Positions 1 through 9,993 of a stretch of 64,000 bases of DNA are shown piece by piece. A program made the translations under genes and the position numbers. The notes under the pieces were generated by a model. It saw only the letters and a list, made by a program, of their open reading frames with translations, did no database searches and was not told the DNA's origin. Origin of the DNA: Rhizomucor pusillus (Eukaryota; Mucoromycota; Mucoromycetes; Mucorales; Lichtheimiaceae); contig FWWN02000370.1 in NCBI GenBank assembly GCA_900175165.2, forward strand, positions 1 to 64,000. Direction: 5' to 3'. How positions within the stretch are numbered: position 1 is the first letter of the stretch; every line of letters begins with the position of its first letter.

Positions 1-504
1 AAAATAAAAAAAAAAAAAAAAACCTAAGTTGTCAATGGCATCTTGCATCGGTCTTTGTTTATCTCTCTTCCCCTTCCATTCCTTCTCCTTCTCTTCCGAT
101 ATTCGGATGAGATACATTTTACATACAATGTATACTTCAGTTTAATTACGCGCATTTTGGAGACAAGTACATACGCAAGATGACCATCGAAAGTTGAGAT
201 CATCCGCATATTCTCGGCCCAGAAGAGCACTCGACGATGTCCGAAAGGACCGATGCGCATGTTCCCAGATCAGCTGCTGCGGTTCAGACGGTGCCGAGTG
301 CACTTGGGTTGATCTACAGGAGCAGCAATCTCGAGAGCAGCACGTCTACAAACATGCTGGAGACAGCACTGTGACTTGGAGTTGTTCTTCGGTACACGTC
401 ATGGGCCCATGGCTCGCATCGCCAACTCAAGGATATTAACGATATGAACAAGCTGTATCCAACAATATCTTCTTTCAGGAGAAAATGACTCAAAGCAAAT
501 GGCC

Positions 505-733
505 CGTTCCACTCGCTTGACCTTTCCACCCGCGAGACTTGAACCCAATGGACCACTTGTGGGCCGTTCTCAAGCACGAGCAGCTGCAGTGGAATTTTCC
601 GTTTCAAGAATTGCGATGAGCTGTTTGACCATACAGTTCATATCTGGTATCACCAGATCACGTCAAAGGATTGCAAGAAGTTTATGCATAGTATGCCAAA
701 CCGTATTCGCGCTGTCGTACGGCGGGAAGCCAA
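505..733 (+). mobile_element. Eroded Tc1/mariner-type transposase C-terminus
   Basis: Reading the + strand with frame changes gives typical C-terminal pieces of a Tc1/mariner DDE transposase. One is NPMDHLWAVLKHEQ near 541-585, matching the family's 'NPIEhlW..lK' motif. The other is WYHQITSKDCKKFMHSMPN with the following IRAVVRR near 640-715. The two lie in different frames and a stop (TGA near 616) separates them, so this is a dead relic. No N-terminal part or terminal inverted repeat is visible and the element boundaries are unknown. It is not the same subfamily as the relic at 29-30 kb. Confidence 0.6.
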
Positions 734-1113
734 GAATAAGTGACAAATATCCGTCAGCGAACTTTTTAAAGCTTTAATAATGGCACATGCAAGGATTCTG
801 AAAAGGATATATAAGATGGGACTAGAATCTAAGCATTTCTGCAGATGCGCATGACTGGCCTAGACTCCGCTGCAAGCTTCATCATCCACGTCCAGCGGAA
901 TCTCAACAAAGAAAGCAGCATTGGAAGGAAGTATCACGAATATCAAGGACACTGATGTCAGTATGTAAAAATCGGAGGTGCCACTATTAATCGTAGTGCT
1001 GCTTGTAATATAGAAGAAAAAGATGAAACCGTGAACGTGATGATAAGTAGCGAAAGAAATGATGGATAATCTGTAACGGACACACTTTTCTTTATTGATG
1101 AAGAAAGGGTATA
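734..1113. other. Intergenic, no gene seen
   Basis: No open frame of note and no RNA gene is recognisable here. It probably holds the remainder of the decayed transposon and the upstream region of the small ORF that follows. Confidence 0.5.
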
Positions 1114-1589
1114 ATGTTAACCGCTGCTTCTAGAGTTGCACGACACAGCATCCTTAATCTGGATGATGAATATATCAAATGCCTATTGCATCACTCTGGG
1201 GCGTTAAGAAGATTCTACGCCAACCTGTACAGCGTTGATGTGAATGCATTCATCAGGGCCCTGCAACGCCATGCTGCATGCAATAGCAAGGTGCACACGA
1301 CCAGTATCGAGCTGCGCAAAATAGTACGACAAGATGTGCTGGATGGGGACACATTCGACCCAGAAATCCACTTGGACTTTGTCGAGAGCTTCACAAGACA
1401 TCTGTAAGTTACGAGTATATTACCTGTAACAAACGCATAACAACAATCTTATCCAGCCTGGGTCTGATACTAAGTCCCCGAAATCCAATGCGGCAAGAAT
1501 CAGTGGAACGAAATGTTGTAATCAATACAAAAATCCAGATCCTCAACCGCCTACTTTTGAGCAAAAATGACCTAGTGGATCTGCAATGA
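1114..1589 (+). CDS. Unknown 140-aa protein, two exons
   Basis: I do not recognise this protein. Exon 1 (1114-1403) runs from an ATG to a GTAAGT donor, and a 53-nt intron (1404-1456) ends in TTATCCAG. Exon 2 (1457-1589) continues in frame for 44 more codons to TGA, so the splice removes the stop that would end the unspliced frame at 1405. The predicted protein has 140 residues, is rich in hydrophobic and Arg residues, looks helical, and shows no signal peptide or membrane segment. It lies between a transposase relic and DAD3, so it could be a real small gene or a piece of a transposon-borne ORF. The strong donor and the continuing frame are the only support. Confidence 0.45.
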
Positions 1590-1645
1590 TAAGCTGGATG
1601 AAAAAATTTTGGAGAGCAACATTTTAAACAATTTTTAGTAACGTT

Positions 1646-1852
1646 GTGCATAATCGCAACATAAATAAAAAGATGTCCGTATCTGAAGCCTCCTGTTGGC
1701 TATTACCAATAACCCACCATCAAGGAGATGATACCGCGGCTTCGACTTCTGTAAGAGCACAACAGCCAGAAGATGACGAAGCTTACAATACTTTAAATAC
1801 ATCCGTTTTTGCAGGAAGTGATAATCCGCATGCGAATATCATTGACCAGTAA
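1646..1852 (+). CDS. Small ORF of 68 aa, doubtful
   Basis: An ATG-to-stop frame follows the previous gene by 56 nt. The product is polar and acidic in its middle and matches no family I know. A second small frame (51 codons) starts at 1865. Both could be exons of one unrecognised gene or chance frames. Nothing in the sequence settles this. Confidence 0.15.
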   Translation: MHNRNINKKMSVSEASCWLLPITHHQGDDTAASTSVRAQQPEDDEAYNTLNTSVFAGSDNPHANIIDQ

Positions 1853-2491
1853 TTCTTTCTAGACATGGACCTCATTTTCGAGTCGCTCAAAGGTTCAAGA
1901 CGGACAGCAGCTGCTGAAGCGGCATATCACCTTGCGCTGTCCTGCCACTGTGTTAGAATTAAAAAGGGCAATAGCACAGATCCCGGAAATGCTGCGTTGG
2001 AAGCAGGCAGCATTGGATAAGATAGGAAGAAACTAAAGAAGTTCTTCATTGTTGGGTAATAATTGTAGTTGTTAAGGCCTACGCTTACCCACATTCGAAT
2101 CTATCTTTTTCAAACATCCATTTTGAATGCTCTGATGTTTTAAGCTTCGGTCCAGCCGTAGGTATTCAAGGTGTATAGGTCGAAGACTCTTTTTATTCTA
2201 CATCAAAGAATCACAGTGCAGTAAACCTTTATGCCTGTTGATGTCGATATTTGATCCTCTTTCTTTTGCAATTGTTGCTCTCGTTTGCCGTTATGTCGAT
2301 GTTATGATAGCGCGCGTATTTTAGAAGCATTGCAGCCTTTCACTTAACCTCGTAACCTTGCAATCGGATACGGTCATGAGTAGCAAAACTCTTCTGTTAA
2401 TGACCTCTGGTCGTTATATGCGCTAGCGATTACAGTGTCGTTCCATTAAGGCAGCAAATATCACATGCATGCAAGTAGCCTTTCGAAGCTC
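1853..2491. other. Intergenic, no clear gene
   Basis: Apart from the 51-codon frame at 1865 nothing convincing is seen. The right part is probably the 3' flank of the DAD3 gene, which is transcribed leftward. Confidence 0.4.
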
Positions 2492-2796
2492 CTAGGTGAA
2501 TGCAGGTCGGTTTGTATCCGGTTGATCTGTGCCTTCGCTGTCCTGCCACATTGCAGTGTTGGAATAAGCTGAAGCTTTGAAGAATGTATACACAAGCGAC
2601 ATTTTCTGTTCCACGCGTCGCAACTTTTCGACTAGGGGATCGGTCTGTTCCTTGTTGGTAGCCACGACTAGCGCATTCAACTTTGATAGAGTTAGTATAT
2701 CGCGTAATTCAAGATGACAGTTGCATTTACGTTTTCAAGATTTTCAACGAATGTCTGTGTCTCGCTTATAATAGCGTCCTCGAGTGTGCGTGCCAT
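2492..2796 (-). CDS. DAD3: DASH/Dam1 complex subunit Dad3
   Basis: Dad3 is a small subunit of the DASH (Dam1) ring complex that couples kinetochores to spindle microtubules. Two exons join to 84 residues. Exon 1 (2796-2731) starts at ATG and ends before GTAAAT. The 50-nt intron (2730-2681) carries a perfect TACTAAC branch site and ends in CAAAG. Exon 2 is 2680-2492. The family signature is clear in exon 2: EKLRRVEQKMSLVYTFFKAS followed by AYS corresponds to the Dad3 pattern 'lr.iE.K.sLV.TllKaSvYS'. The N-terminal half (ENLENLNALV) matches the family's helical start. Length fits the roughly 90 residues usual for Dad3. It is divergent from SPP2, with 132 bp between start codons. Without the splice the gene looks like a 62-codon fragment with no ATG, so it is easy to miss. 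Confidence 0.85.
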
Positions 2797-2928
2797 ATTC
2801 AAGCGAGGAAGAAGAAAACGAGGCGTGGAGAGGGGAGTCTAAAGCCCTGATTTGGTTCTCAGTTCCAAAAAGAGTGTTCAACTCTGCAAATTGCGACGAT
2901 CCACACCTTTTACAGCTTCTTTTACACA

Positions 2929-4250
2929 ATGTCCAGTAACGGAAGCAGCAGCCTCAAACGGTTTTCCATCTCTGGAAAACCAGGTGCAAAATTACCGCTG
3001 CAAAAGAATACCAGCTCTCGGCAATCTTTCAACAGAAGTGGCGGAAACCGACTTTTGTTCGATGACGACGATGAACAGCACGAGAACGATAAGGTAGAAA
3101 TGGTCACCGGTTTTGAGGAGGGAAAGCTGAAATCGTAAGTAAGATAATGCAAGATTATCCTGTTTGTTAACTGTGTGGATTCTTGTGGTGGAAAACCATA
3201 ACGATCGAGAACTGACGTATTCTGCTGTCATAGACTGAATGGCGAAGAAGAGGCGAAACCACTTTCAATCACTCCCTTAGAAAATGTTGACTGGCGATCA
3301 CGGAAAAAAACATTGTATAGACCAGCAAGCGGTCAAGAACTATCTTTTACAGCATCTGAACCGGAAGTAATAGATCAGAGCAACCAGAGTTATGGTTTAC
3401 AGATCATGTCTTCAAAATCCACGACCACCAGCAGCAGCAATCAGACTGAAACAGAAACTGTTGTCGAGCAAGTAAGGACACAGACAGAGCGAGAAAAAAC
3501 CATTGAAGAGCAGGCTTTGGATGCATTGATAAGAGGTATGCATCTCATATCTTATCTTTACATTCAAATTATGCGCAAATATGAATGACCTTTGCGTATC
3601 CATATTAGATGCGAAAAATACAAACAAAGACGTAGATCAATCACATCTGACGATAACAACTATCGACGAATCAACAGCTTTTCGGAACGACGTCGCAAAT
3701 AGACCAGATGAAACGACTATGGAAGATTACGAACGAATGCCCGTTGAACATTTCGGAGCTGCGCTTCTGAGAGGCATGGGATGGAGTGAAGGTCAAGGTA
3801 TCGGTCGTAATAGAAAGAATGCACCGTAAGTGAGGTTAATAATACCATGATAATCATCAGTTTTGCTAACAATCGTTAAACAGGCTACCGAAACCATTTG
3901 AACCGCAGAGGAGAGAAGCATTACTTGGCCTAGGTGCGACACCAGAGGACCTCAAGAAAAGCGAGAAAAAGAATCGACGAGCCGTCTACGATTTGAAGAA
4001 TATCAACATCTTCAAGAAAGTCTCAAAGTACAAGGACGACCGAGACGAGGACCGCAGCAGCAGAGAAAGTAGTCGAGACAGAAGGGACCGAGACGATAGC
4101 AGGGACAGCAGAAGCAGGAGAGATTATGACAGCCGAAGAGATCGAGACCGTGACAGCAAGGATCGGGATAGGCGCCGAAGACGATCTAGAAGTAGAAGCC
4201 GAAGTCGCAGCCCATCTAGGAGCAGCAGACGAAAACATAGAAGGGACTAA
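2929..4250 (+). CDS. SPP2: G-patch splicing factor Spp2/GPKOW-like
   Basis: Spp2 activates the DEAH ATPase Prp2 in the spliceosome before the first catalytic step. Four exons (2929-3134, 3234-3535, 3609-3825, 3884-4250) give 363 residues, with all splices in frame and GTAAGT or GTATGC donors. An N-terminal Ser-rich acidic part is followed by the G-patch: EHFGAALLRGMGWSEGQGIG and then RNRKNAPLPKPFEPQRR, which is the Spp2/MOS2 form of the motif. After the region RAVYDLKNINIFKKV comes a C-terminal Arg/Ser/Asp tail of about 70 residues (RDRDRDSKDRD, RSRSRSRS) typical of SR-like splicing proteins. Budding-yeast Spp2 is shorter and lacks this tail, so the domain plan is closer to larger eukaryotic relatives. 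I see no KOW domain, which sets it apart from animal GPKOW. The promoter is shared with DAD3. Confidence 0.85.
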
Positions 4251-4838
4251 AACCTGTAAACACGTTGGCGCAAACAAGCACTTCAAATCATGTTCCAATC
4301 ATCACATTCATCATATATCAATTGCATGCGAATGTCATTTATGTGCATTGTCGTCTTTGGATCATGCTCATGTCAAAATATTGAAAACAAGGAACTTGAA
4401 TTTGTACAATACATAGCAAACGTCTTTACACTTCCGGTGGTCTAGATACTCGTTCTTGTCGGACACCGGTCGGTCTGATAGGTCGACCATCGGCTACTCG
4501 TCGTTCTTCTCCAAGAACCACTACATAGGATCGTTACATTGCCATGCCAACGCAGGATCTAAGAGATTGCTCTTACATCGCTTATAGAGAATCCACGAAG
4601 TTACCACGGCAAACGGTGCTGAAACAATAATTGTTGCAAGTCTGGGTATTCGATTCAGTTATGTGTTCTTTAATGAAAGGAGTCTTCGGCTTTACCGTCT
4701 TCCAGCTGGGGACAGCTTAGGCATGGTTGTATAGTGAAATGTAGGTTGGTTTGGGAGAACAAAGTCAGCAGCGTCGGTCTAAATTTGAAATGCGTTTCAA
4801 CGCGTCAGCAGCATAGTACGACTTTCTCTCTCTTCAGC
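4251..4838. other. Intergenic, 3' flank of SPP2 and promoter of DOA1
   Basis: No gene or RNA is recognised. A pyrimidine-rich stretch (near 4820-4835) lies just before the DOA1 start codon. Confidence 0.5.
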
Positions 4839-7800
4839 ATGCAACCTTCATTTCGACTAGCTTCCACGCTTTTGGCACACGAGCAAGACGTGAGTATAGC
4901 CGTGCAGTTCTCGTGAGATGGGTTACATGCTCATCACTGTTGCTTATCCAGGTACGATCTGTGGTAGCTGTTTCCAACGATACTGTTCTCTCGGCTGCCC
5001 GTGACAAGACCGTGCGCGCTTGGAAGCGTATCAGTCCTCAGACATTCACACCTGACGCTGTGTATAGGGGCCACGAACATTTTGTGAACTCTCTATGCTA
5101 TGTAAAGCCCACGCAGGAGTTCCCAAGTGGTAATTCATGCAATGCCCTCTGAAATGAATATCTTTTGATTTAACATGGAATGCATTAGGTTTGTATGTGT
5201 CTGGAGGCTCCGATAAGCTTATACATGTACACGATCCATCTGTGCCGGATATGCCCATACGAACGCTTGCTGGCCACACAGAAAATGTCAGTGCACTCGC
5301 CGTCTCGCCCAGCGGTCACATCATTTCGGGTTCATGGGACAAGTTAGTCGAGATAATCAGCCCAGGTTCATTCCTAGCTTTTATTAACATGATAACAACG
5401 ATGTCGTTGTCACTTAGGAAAGTCATTGTATGGAAGAACTTTGAACAAGCTTATACTTTAGAAGGGCACACAGCGGCTGTCTGGGCAGTGTTAGCTATTG
5501 AAGACGACTTGATCTTGACAGGTTGAAACATTACATAAAGGATACAAAGAGGTGGTTCAGGAAGCTAATGGTAATGAATAAGGTGCTGCCGATAAAACCA
5601 TTCAACTTTGGAAGGACGGAAAGCAAGTGAAAGTGATATCTGGCCATACGGATGCGGTGCGTGGTTTAGCATTGCTTCCCAATTTAGGCTTCGTATCTTG
5701 CTCAAACGATGCGTAAGTAGAAAATAATCACTAAATTACGTCATATCACTTACACTAGTTCAGGACATTACGTGTATGGACGCTAGAAGGCGAGTGTATC
5801 CAACAGTTAGATGGACATACCTCCTTTGTATATTCGGTTGCAGTCTTACCTAGTGGCGAGATCGTTTCTTCCGGCGAAGATCGAACAGTTCGAATCTGGA
5901 ATAGTAACATTTCAACCTCGATTGCTACGGCAACAACGAGCTAACATTTGTATCATTAGATTCGGAATGCTTGCAGACTATTCAGCAACCATGTATTTCA
6001 GTGTGGACGGTCGATGCCTTACCTAACGGAGACATTGTAGTCGGAGGAAGCGATTCCGTGGTTAGAGTTTTCACAAGAGCCGACGAACGAGTAGCTACTC
6101 AGGAAGAAATTAAGGTTTGATATCTTGTAGGCATGCAAAAAGATTGATTTCGTTTTAACACAAATTAGCACTTTGACGAGTTGCTCGCTAGCCAAGCTAT
6201 TCCTTCGTAAGTGAAGCTATATTATTTGTATAACGTGAACAAACCTAATTTTGTGTGCAGAAACCAAATTGGTGATGTCAACAAGGAAAAGCTCCCTGGG
6301 CCAGAGGCTCTGCAACGACCAGGGCAGAAAGAAGGCCAGGTTCTAATGGTCAACATGGGATCTACAGTAGAGGCTCACCAATGGAACTCTCAAAGTCAGA
6401 GCTGGCAAAAGATTGGAGAAGTTGTCGGTGGTGTCGGCTCTGGAAGCAAGACTACCTTTGAAGGCAAAGAATATGACTATGTATTCGATATCGATATCGG
6501 AGGTGGTCCTGGGGCAATGCTCAAGTTGCCTTACAACGTGACAGGTATTTTGAGCTATATCTTGGAAAAGCTATGCATTAAGGAAAAATCCAGAGAACCC
6601 ATATGAAGCAGCACAAAAGTTTATCTGGAAGCATGAATTGCCGCAAATATACTTGGATCAGATAGCGGATTTTATCACGAAGAATGCTCAAGGAGTCGAG
6701 CTCGGTCAATCGACAAGCCAATACCATGATCCTTTTACAGGTAAGGGGCATATATGTATTTGTTGGATGGACATGTATTTATTTGAACAGGAGGAAGCAG
6801 ATACATGCCAGGCTCGAGTACGACCAGCATGGGTACAAATCCAACTGAATTCAGAGACCCATTCACTGGTAAATTATCCTGGAAAAGTAGTACACTACAG
6901 ATATACTTAATTTTTTTATTTTAGGGGCTTCATCCTATCGCGGTGCAGGTTCCTCTGTAAAAACTGTCAATGAAACAGTATCTCCAGCGCCAAAAGCAAA
7001 GATCTTACCTATAGTAGGTGGTAATCTGGCTTTCAGCAAAACATATCATATTTAATTATCATACAATAGACCACATATTTGAGTCTAAAGCAAGCCAATT
7101 TGGATGCGATCGTTTCCAAGCTACAATCCATTAACAGCGAACTTGGTGATAACAAATTGCCAGAGGAGGATATTGCATGCTTACCAAAGATCGTTTCCTA
7201 TCTCAAAAATCCTCAGGCTGAATCCATTGACGAAGGAAGTGCGTCAGCGTGCGTAAGAATGGTGGATACCCTGCCTACGGAAAAGCGTTTCCCTGCACTG
7301 GACCTTTTCCGTCTACTCGCATTATACGCACCTCTGTTTCTTGCGAAAGCAACGCTTGGTGGAGATCTTCTCGCTTTCATCCAACAAGCTGGAAACTTGG
7401 GTGCACCAGCCTCTGGAAAGATTGCAGAGACCAATGCTATGCTTGCTTACCGAGGAGCTGCCAATTTGTTCAATACTCCAGCTGGAAGGGAGATAGTAGC
7501 TGAAAACAAGACGGTCATTTCAGAAATACTACAATACGATATTATAAGCGTATTCAAAGGCAAAGCAGCAAGATTGGCTATCACTACGCTTGCAGTCAAG
7601 TATGTAGAAGCATGCAATGGTTTCGTGTGGACACAAAGGGAATTAAGATTCCTTACAATATTTAATCAATTAGTTTTGCTGTCTTCCTCGTTTCTCGACC
7701 AGAACGAGATGATGACTGCGAAGTCGGACTAGCTGGATCCTTGTTAGAGCTGATTAAAGTAGAATCGGACGACGAGAACTTGTATCGGGCACTGGTAGCT

Positions 7801-8163
7801 CTGGGTACCTTGGTAAATTTCACAAACGTCTGCGCATGTAGATACCACTCTAAATTATTTCGACTATGGAATAGATGGTGCGGTCGGAACCTTGCCGAGA
7901 AGTAGCATCGATCATGGACGGTAAAATCGAGTTTACACGTATCAAGAAAGAAACAGCTGGCAAGGAACGGATACAGCGTGTCATAGGTAAGCAGTGCTCT
8001 GAGAATTCATGCATGCGGGCAATATTGCTAAAAGCTACCGTAGGAGAAATGATTCCTCTAATAAAATCTGCGTGAAGGAAGCAGACGGGGAATAGGCGAA
8101 TTAATCGGGGCTGTCGGAAGTCAACCAAAAACTCCACTTAAAGATGCTGTCCGTCTTGTATAA
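4839..8163 (+). CDS. DOA1: Doa1/Ufd3/PLAA, ubiquitin-binding Cdc48 cofactor
   Basis: Doa1 (human PLAA) binds ubiquitin and Cdc48/p97 and steers ubiquitinated cargo to degradation, sorting or organelle quality control. The gene is split into many short exons. From about 4839 to 6110 they code for seven WD40 repeats (for example GHTENVSALAVSPSGHIISG and GHTSFVYSVAVLPSGEIVSS). Exons around 6260-6740 give the PFU domain (VLMVNMGSTVEAHQW, KEYDYVFDIDIGGG, NPYEAAQKFI). From about 7080 comes the PUL domain of Armadillo-like helices that docks on Cdc48. Near the C-terminus, intron 7600-7673 restores the frame into ERDDDCEVGLAG. Further introns 7813-7874 and 7987-8077 lead to a stop at 8161-8163; the last exon is the least certain. 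The domain order WD40-PFU-PUL is diagnostic. The next gene starts only 76 bp downstream. Confidence 0.9.
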
Positions 8164-8166
8164 AAG
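8159..8166 (+). promoter_or_regulatory. TATA box overlapping the DOA1 stop codon
   Basis: TATAAAAG lies 74-81 bp before the ATG of the oxidoreductase gene. Its TAA (8161-8163) is also the proposed stop codon of DOA1. The spacing is normal for a core promoter. Function is inferred. Confidence 0.5.
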
Positions 8167-8239
8167 CATTCGTCCCGACCACACATCACACGCATTATTT
8201 TTTTCTCCTCCCTTTGTTAGCTTTATTTCCAAAATCAAG

Positions 8240-9715
8240 ATGACCGTCTTAAATAAACTCAATGTGTTGATGGTTGGAACTGGAGAATACACTACCGGTT
8301 TTGTTAACGGTGGAGCCTCCAAGTCTGATAAAAAGGTTTGTTTGACCCTCCAAATGCAGCACATCTTTTCAGGGCAAATCCATTAAGATCGCACACCGGT
8401 GGCAGGTCGGTGTTATTGCATTGACGATGTTTGACTTGAGACGCCGTGGCAAAGTTGGCAAGGTCAGCCTTGTTGGCACAAACGGCAACAAGTTTGAAGC
8501 TATAAAGGAACATCTGGATACAAACATCGGCAAAGTCTACAACATGGATACCAGTCTCGACCACACATCACCTGCACAAGGCAAAGTCGATCCTGATGCG
8601 TGTATGTTTTTTCAAAAAAAAAAAAATCAAAGGGAGGGAGCAGCTCACGTATACTTATATTTGCGACGGATAGACAAGCAAGCTATCGACGACTATTTGA
8701 CCCGCGGTGATGCCATTACCATTTTTACACCTGATCCTACCCATTTCGACATTGCTCTTTATGCTATTCAACGAGGCATCCATGTTTTGGTCACAAAGCC
8801 TGCAGTTAAGCTCCTTGAACAACACCAAATCTTGATTCAAGAGGCAGAGAAGCACAATGTTGTTGTTATGGTTGAGCACCACAAGCGTTTCGATCCCGTT
8901 TACTGCGATGCGCGCGCAAAGGCAATTAGTCTTGGGCACTTTAACTACTTTTACAGTTACATGAGCCAGCCGAAGCGACAGCTTGATACTTTCCGTGCAT
9001 GGGCTGGCAAGGAATCTGATATTAGGTGAGGGAAAGCAAGCAATCCAGGGAGGAGCTATAGGTAATAGATACTGATGCTACATTTGCTTCGCGCAGTTAC
9101 TATTTGAACTCGCATCACATTGATTTCCACTGCTGGTCAGTGGAAGGTAGAGCGGTACCCTACCGCGTCGTAGCCTCAGGTTCCAAGGGAGTTGCTACAA
9201 GCGAACCTTTCAACTTGACTGAGGGTACCGAGGATACTATCACATTGCTAGTCAACTGGCGCTCAACTGAATCAGACAAGAGCGAGGGCGTGGCTGTCTA
9301 CACATCTTCCTGGAGCGCGCCTAATAAGAGCGAAGTCCATTCGCAGCAGCGGTTCCATTACCTCGGTGCCGAAGGTGAAATCAACGTTGACCAGGCGCAC
9401 AGAGGATACACGACTACCACTGACGCAAACGGCCACGCGCACGTCAACCCGTTTTTCATGAACTATGCACCTGACGAGGAAGGACATTTCGGTGGTCAGA
9501 CTGCTTACGGCTACATATCCATTGAAAAGTTTGTCGATGCATGCCGCCAGTTTAACGAGGACAAAGTATCTATCAAGGAGCTCGATGCTAGAAGCTTGCC
9601 TACCATCCGCAACACTGTCCTGGTAACCGCTATCCTGGAAGCTGGCCGCATCAGCTTGGATGAAAAACGGCCTGTGGAAATTGTCTTTAAGCATGGTCAA
9701 TGGAGTTTGGTGTAA
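8240..9715 (+). CDS. Gfo/Idh/MocA-family NAD(P)-dependent oxidoreductase
   Basis: The protein begins with a Rossmann strand (NVLMVGTGEYTTGF) and continues with a Gfo/Idh/MocA dinucleotide-binding domain (AITIFTPDPTHFDIALYAI, GIHVLVTKPAVKLLEQHQIL). It then has the family's Lys-Pro hinge (TKPAVK), VMVEHHKRFDPVY, and a C-terminal sheet domain with the HHIDFHCW segment likely to be near the active site. Four exons (8240-8335, 8406-8601, 8674-9025, 9097-9715) give 420 residues. The exon-2 acceptor could also be at 8372, adding 11 residues in frame. I preferred 8405 because VGVIALTMFDLRR follows directly, as relatives have it. Relatives act on sugars or sugar acids, and some are annotated as D-galacturonate reductases. 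The substrate here cannot be read from sequence. The protein is probably cytosolic, as no targeting signal is visible. Confidence 0.85.
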
Positions 9716-9762
9716 CTTGTACATGAATATCTCTCTATCACACACGCACGTATATTGTATAT

Positions 9763-9768
9763 AATAAA
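9763..9768 (+). terminator. Possible poly(A) signal (AATAAA)
   Basis: AATAAA lies 47 nt after the oxidoreductase stop codon, in AT-rich sequence. Fungal poly(A) signals are degenerate, so this is suggestive only. Confidence 0.3.
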
Positions 9769-9993
9769 TACGTATTTATGGAACTGTGCAAACGAGCTCG
9801 ATCAGGACAATAATGATCCAATGTCAAAAATAAAATAAAATAAAAATAAAACTGTAGAGTCTAGTGAGATCAATAAGCAATGTAATAGAAAGAACTATAA
9901 TTTTTGCTGTATGTATAGTGCAGGAAAAAGGAAGAAGAGGAGAGAATATATACAACAGTGTTAAACTTATCTATCAATGATGATGATTACTTA

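Noticed and set aside
1..22. A-rich run at the left edge
   Set aside because: It could be a retroposon tail, but no element is visible next to it and the window edge prevents a decision.
4023..4298. Long minus-strand frame opposite the SPP2 tail
   Set aside because: It is the shadow of the Arg/Ser/Asp repeat and has biased composition only.
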